Shown piece after piece: positions 5,702 through 9,448 of a stretch of 9,448 nucleotides of DNA (position 1 is its first letter; each line of letters begins with the position of its first letter). Below the pieces are notes generated by a model that saw nothing but the letters and a program-made list of their open reading frames with translations, was not told the DNA's origin and did not search any database. The stretch covers positions 1 through 9,448 of the forward strand of contig JAAYPL010000135.1 of NCBI GenBank assembly GCA_012519875.1, given 5' to 3'. Position numbers and translations under genes: made by a program. The DNA is from Clostridiaceae bacterium. GTDB lineage: Bacteria; Bacillota; Clostridia; Saccharofermentanales; UBA5734.

Positions 5702-7975
5702 TCACAGCATTTGATAAGGGTCCGGGTCGAACGCATACGCGATTTTGCCAAAGTCAAACCGATCCATTACCGGCATCAGAAATGCTGCCAGAACAGCCGA
5801 GTCGGAGCCCTTGACGACCAAACGCCAGCGATAGCGATCCTTGATCCGGTAAAGGGGGGCTCTGGCCGGTGCTAAAATCTCAATCGAGTCCAAGCCGGGC
5901 TCGGATTGCCTGCGAACATGCAGTGCCGAGGCAAGCATTTCACATTTCTCGCGAACCGGCCTTTCCTGAACACCTGACAGGGTGATGATCGCCAAACTGC
6001 CGAAAGGAGGATATTTCATGGCACAGCGATAGGTGATCTCCTGTCGATAAAAACCCGGATAGTCCTGAGCCGCTCCCAAGCGGACAGCATAGTCGTCGAC
6101 ATTGTAGGCCTGAATGATGACCGTTCCGGCTGCCTCACCACGGCCGGCCCGGCCCGCAGTCTGGGTGATCAACGCGAAAGCGCGTTCCGATGAACGAAAA
6201 TCCGAAACCCCCAGCATCAAGTCGGCCGACAAGACGCCGGAAACCGTCACATTCGGAAAATCGTGACCTTTGGCGATCATCTGCGTACCGATCAAGGCAG
6301 CGGCTTCTCCGTTGGCAAAGCTGGTCAACAGACGTTGGTGGGAACGCCGGCCGGACGTTGTATCCTGGTCCATGCGAATGGCTTTGTAAGGTGCGAAATT
6401 CAGATTAAACTGCTCTTCCACCTGCTGCGTTCCCGCCCCGAAGCGGCCGATCTTATCACTGCCGCATGCCGGGCAGGTTGTGGGGGCATGGGCGATTTTC
6501 CCGCAGTAGTGGCAAACCAGCAAGTGCTGCGGCTGCGGTGTGCCGATGTGGTGCCTGTTAACGTGGCTGGTCATGGAAACACTGCAGGATCGGCATTTAA
6601 CAACATGACCACAGGTCCTGCACAGGATAAAGCCGGCATATCCCCGTCGATTAATCAAAAGGATGGCCTGATGTCCTTCCCGGAAAGCATCGCGCAAGGA
6701 CTGGCTGAGCTTGCGGCTGAAGATGCTGCGATTGCCGGCAAGCAGCTCCTGACGCATATCGATGATTTCGGCTTTGGGTAAAGCCGCCGGGCCGATTCGA
6801 CCGGGAAGAGTCAACAAGCGCGACTGTCCCTTTTCGGTCCGATAATAGCTCTCGATCGACGGGGTAGCCGAACCCAGCACCACGACCGCCTGATGGTTTC
6901 TTGCTCGCATCCGGGCAATATCCCGGGCATGATAGCGGGGGTGGGTTTCCGACTTATACGTGCTTTCCTGCTCCTCATCGATGACGATCAAGCCGATATG
7001 CGGCAAGGGTGCAAAGACCGCCGAACGGGCGCCCACCACAACCTGTACTTCCTGTCGTAGAATCCGCTGCCATTGTTCATATCGTTCCGCCGGTGTCAGC
7101 CGGCTGTGTAAAACCGCGATACCGGTGCCGAAGCGTGAGCGGATTCGCCCGATCATTTGAGGAGTCAAGGCGATTTCCGGAACCAGGATGATCACACCGC
7201 GGCCGAGGTCAACGGCCAGTTGGGCGCACTGAAGATAAACTTCGGTTTTGCCGCTGCCGGTAATGCCAAAAAGAAGATGTTCTTTGACCTGTGTCACGTT
7301 TTGACGATCCGAGGTCAATGCTTCGCCGATCACCTGTATGGCAGCGGCCTGATCCGGAGACGGCGAAAAAGGTTCCTGGGGTGCATATTCAAGCTCTTCA
7401 GGAAATGAGCGCCTGGATTCTTGAGTAAAAATTTGAATCAGTTGGTTTTTTACCAGCGTGTTCAATACGGCACGACTGACCTGGCAGGCATGCATGATCT
7501 CTTGCAGCGGGGCGCTGCCGCTTTCCAACAGCAATTCGATCACTCGGATATGCCCGACCCGGCTGATCTCACCATCAGCCAGTCGTTGCGCAGCCTCATC
7601 AGGATCAACCAGCTCCGCCATCCGGATGGTTTTGGCGCCGACAGCCGTTACGGTCGGCGGAAGCATGCACTTGAGAGCATCGCCATAGGTGCAGAGGTAG
7701 CGGTTTCTCATTTGAGCCGCAAGTTGGAGTTGTTCAGGCAGAACCTCAGGTTGTTCGGCAAGCAGCTCGGCAATCGGCTTGATGTAGAATTCCGACCGGC
7801 TTTCGCGCTGCGTCGCCGTGACAACTCCCTCGACAAGGCGGTTGCCGCTTCCAAAGGGAACCAGAACCCGGCTACCGGCAGCCAGCTTCCCCTGCATGGA
7901 ATCCGGTATCGTATAGGTATATTCCCGGTCAAAAGCGCGGGTTGCGTTACGCAAGACAACTTGACAATACATCAT
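5702..7975 (-). CDS. priA: Primosomal protein N' (PriA), replication restart helicase
   Basis: This complete 757-residue superfamily 2 helicase recognises stalled forks and loads the replicative helicase. The 3' DNA-binding domain (about 1-105) contains VLVPFGSGNR, and a winged-helix region follows to about 195. Helicase lobe 1 has Walker A GITGSGKT (237-244), VPEIALTPQM, GARSAVFAPL, a Walker B box DEEQ (333-336) and GSATPS (369-373). The zinc module holds all eight cysteines as four CxxC pairs (452/455, 461/464, 488/491, 501/504). Lobe 2 has GTQMIAKGHDFPNV (563-576) and QTAGRAGRG (605-613), and the C-terminal domain contains RYRWRLVVKG. DEEQ replaces the commoner DEEH, and the linker between the second and third cysteine pairs is long. 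Two ATGs open the gene; GAGGG is 3 bases from the first (7975) and 6 from the second (7972), so the second may be used. Confidence 0.97.
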   Translation of the reverse strand: MMYCQVVLRNATRAFDREYTYTIPDSMQGKLAAGSRVLVPFGSGNRLVEGVVTATQRESRSEFYIKPIAELLAEQPEVLPEQLQLAAQMRNRYLCTYGDALKCMLPPTVTAVGAKTIRMAELVDPDEAAQRLADGEISRVGHIRVIELLLESGSAPLQEIMHACQVSRAVLNTLVKNQLIQIFTQESRRSFPEELEYAPQEPFSPSPDQAAAIQVIGEALTSDRQNVTQVKEHLLFGITGSGKTEVYLQCAQLAVDLGRGVIILVPEIALTPQMIGRIRSRFGTGIAVLHSRLTPAERYEQWQRILRQEVQVVVGARSAVFAPLPHIGLIVIDEEQESTYKSETHPRYHARDIARMRARNHQAVVVLGSATPSIESYYRTEKGQSRLLTLPGRIGPAALPKAEIIDMRQELLAGNRSIFSRKLSQSLRDAFREGHQAILLINRRGYAGFILCRTCGHVVKCRSCSVSMTSHVNRHHIGTPQPQHLLVCHYCGKIAHAPTTCPACGSDKIGRFGAGTQQVEEQFNLNFAPYKAIRMDQDTTSGRRSHQRLLTSFANGEAAALIGTQMIAKGHDFPNVTVSGVLSADLMLGVSDFRSSERAFALITQTAGRAGRGEAAGTVIIQAYNVDDYAVRLGAAQDYPGFYRQEITYRCAMKYPPFGSLAIITLSGVQERPVREKCEMLASALHVRRQSEPGLDSIEILAPARAPLYRIKDRYRWRLVVKGSDSAVLAAFLMPVMDRFDFGKIAYAFDPDPYQML

Positions 7976-7987
7976 GATCCCTCAGCG

Positions 7988-9448
7988 TCAGCCAAAAAGC
8001 TCTGACATTTCGATCTGCGATGTGGCCGGCAGGTCGTCCAGACAACCCGCCTCGGCCAGATTTTCGACCGCCGACTGACCGATGCCGGCGCGTCGCATCA
8101 GGTCGTCACGGGATTTGAAGGGCCCCTGGACCCGGGCTCGGACAATGCTCTCGGCCATGGCTGAACTGATGAAAGGTATGGCGTTCAACGGCGGACGGAT
8201 TTTGCCCGGCGCCACCTTGATAAAGGTCGTGGCGGCTGAATCGTAAAGGTCAATCGGAACAAAGTCAATTCCTCTCAGCTGCATTTCTTCTACGAGCTCA
8301 AGGATATAATAGATCTTTTGCTCCCGATCCGGCAAATCCCGGAACTTGGAACGCAACTGCTCGCGGTTCCGACGAACAGCGGCCGGCGCCAAACACATCC
8401 TCTTACTGTCAAACTCACCGGCGCGAACGGTGAAGTAAACACAGTAATAGGCTTCCGGATGATAGACCTTGAACCAGGCTATTCTGAGAGAAGAGATGGT
8501 ATAGGCCACGGCGTGGGCCTTGGGAAACATATAGCGGATCTTATTGCAGGAATCGATATACCACTCCGGAACATTTTTTGCCTGCATCAGCTGCGCGTGT
8601 TCCGCTGACACACCGCGGCCTCTACGAACCCGTTCCATGATGTCAAAGGCGGCTTTGGGAGGCAGTCCCTTATAAATCAACCAAGTCATGATGCTGTCCC
8701 GGCAGCCGATGACTTCATTGATGGTGCAAGTACCGCTCAAAATCAACTGCTGAGCATTCCCCTTCCAGACATCGGTCCCGTGGGAAAGCCCCATCAGCTG
8801 AACCAGATCATAAAATCGAGTCGGGCGGGTCTCGCGAATCATTTCGCGAGCCATGAATGTTCCCAGTTCGGGCAGACCTAAGGTCGCGGCTCCGGTCGGA
8901 GCATGGCCGTCGGGAATCCCCAGGGCTTCGGTTGAGCGGAACAAGGACATGACTTTTTCGTCAGGGATCGGAATACTGCGGACGTCAACATCGGTCAGAT
9001 CCCCCAACATCTTGAGCATGGTCGGATCATCGTGCCCGAGAATATCCAGTTTGAGAATGGTATCATGCATTGCGTTGAAATCAAAATGTGTTGTCACCGT
9101 GCCGGCGGAGCTTCTGTCGGCTGGATGTTGTATCGGCGTGAAATCGTAGATTTCACGTTCTTTGGGCACAACCACGATACCACCCGGATGCTGGCCGGTT
9201 GTGCGCTTAACGCCGATCAGGCCATGAGACAGGCGGCTGATTTCCGCTTGCGTCGCAAACTGCTCTTTGTCCCTGAAATATCCGACCACCATTGCCCGAG
9301 CATTTTTTTCGGCGTATCCGCTGATCGTACCGGCCCGGAAGGTATGCGTTGAGCCGAACATCTCCTCGATGAAACGGTGTGCTTTGGCCTGATATTCACC
9401 GGAAAAATTTAAATCGATATCCGGTTGTTTATCACCTTCAAACCCAAG
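7988..9448 (-). CDS. polC: DNA polymerase III alpha subunit, PolC type, C-terminal part (5' end outside the window)
   Basis: The last 486 codons of polC are present, with the frame open to base 9448 and no start inside the window. The visible part begins LGFEGDKQPDIDLNFSGEY. Its PDIDLNFS carries two catalytic aspartates of the palm (equivalent to Asp973 and Asp975 in Geobacillus PolC), and LDILGHDDPT carries the third. HPGGIVVVP, TRPTRFYDLVQ, GLSHGTDVW, MFPKAHAVAY and a helix-hairpin-helix-like tail (IVRARVQGPFKSRDDL ... GCLDDLP) follow in PolC order. These distinguish it from DnaE. PolC is the replicative polymerase of low-GC Gram-positives and carries its own proofreading exonuclease, which would lie upstream of the window. 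Its TGA is 12 bases before priA, so the two are probably co-transcribed. An internal ATG at 9361 is not a start, because conserved polymerase sequence continues upstream of it. Confidence 0.97.
   Translation of the reverse strand, partial: LGFEGDKQPDIDLNFSGEYQAKAHRFIEEMFGSTHTFRAGTISGYAEKNARAMVVGYFRDKEQFATQAEISRLSHGLIGVKRTTGQHPGGIVVVPKEREIYDFTPIQHPADRSSAGTVTTHFDFNAMHDTILKLDILGHDDPTMLKMLGDLTDVDVRSIPIPDEKVMSLFRSTEALGIPDGHAPTGAATLGLPELGTFMAREMIRETRPTRFYDLVQLMGLSHGTDVWKGNAQQLILSGTCTINEVIGCRDSIMTWLIYKGLPPKAAFDIMERVRRGRGVSAEHAQLMQAKNVPEWYIDSCNKIRYMFPKAHAVAYTISSLRIAWFKVYHPEAYYCVYFTVRAGEFDSKRMCLAPAAVRRNREQLRSKFRDLPDREQKIYYILELVEEMQLRGIDFVPIDLYDSAATTFIKVAPGKIRPPLNAIPFISSAMAESIVRARVQGPFKSRDDLMRRAGIGQSAVENLAEAGCLDDLPATSQIEMSELFG

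Noticed and set aside
7421..8005. Plus-strand open frame of 194 codons opposite the priA 5' end
   Set aside because: It is a shadow of the priA N-terminal domain and runs across the polC-priA junction. No initiation signals were seen.
8303..8312. TATAAT on the plus strand inside polC
   Set aside because: It would drive only antisense transcription, lacks a good -35, and is explained by polC codons.
9217..9399. Short minus-strand frame of 60 codons overlapping the polC fragment
   Set aside because: It is out of frame with polC, whose conserved catalytic sequence covers the same bases.

Overview
This window is a densely packed stretch of bacterial chromosome in which every supportable gene lies on the minus strand, so transcription runs from base 9448 towards base 1. 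It carries the 3' part of polC, then complete priA, def, fmt, a yugP-type zinc metallopeptidase gene, rsmB, rlmN and a PP2C phosphatase gene (stp/prpC), and finally the 5' end of a prkC-type Ser/Thr kinase gene. The DNA is moderately GC-rich. A PolC-type replicative polymerase, the PrkC/Stp pair, the YugP-family peptidase and the gene order priA-def-fmt-(yugP)-rsmB-rlmN-stp-prkC together point to a Gram-positive-type Bacillota (Firmicutes) lineage, most likely a clostridial or negativicute-like anaerobe. The finer placement is inference only.

Layout in the direction of transcription: polC (stop at 7988) is followed after 12 bases by priA (7975-5702). The only real intergenic gap in the window follows (5586-5701, 116 bases). 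It holds a consensus extended -10 promoter, so def and the genes after it can probably be transcribed independently of polC-priA. From def onward the genes are almost contiguous: def/fmt overlap by 4 bases, fmt to yugP is 6 bases, yugP/rsmB overlap by up to 29 bases depending on the rsmB start, rsmB to rlmN is 3 bases, rlmN/stp overlap, and stp to prkC is 29 bases containing a strong Shine-Dalgarno sequence. No convincing terminator is visible anywhere, which fits one long operon.

Functionally the window joins replication (PolC synthesis, PriA restart) to translation start and ribosome maturation (Fmt formylates initiator Met-tRNA, Def removes the formyl group from nascent chains, RsmB methylates 16S rRNA, RlmN methylates 23S rRNA and tRNA). 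It ends in a reversible Ser/Thr phosphorylation switch (Stp and PrkC). The translation and kinase part is a well-known conserved Firmicute cluster. The less usual points are polC directly upstream of priA, a longer linker in the PriA zinc module with a DEEQ box, a cysteine-rich C-terminal domain in Fmt, and the internal promoter before def. I found no mobile elements, CRISPR arrays, tRNA or rRNA genes, and no plausible plus-strand gene. I see no evidence of a new defence or biosynthetic system here.
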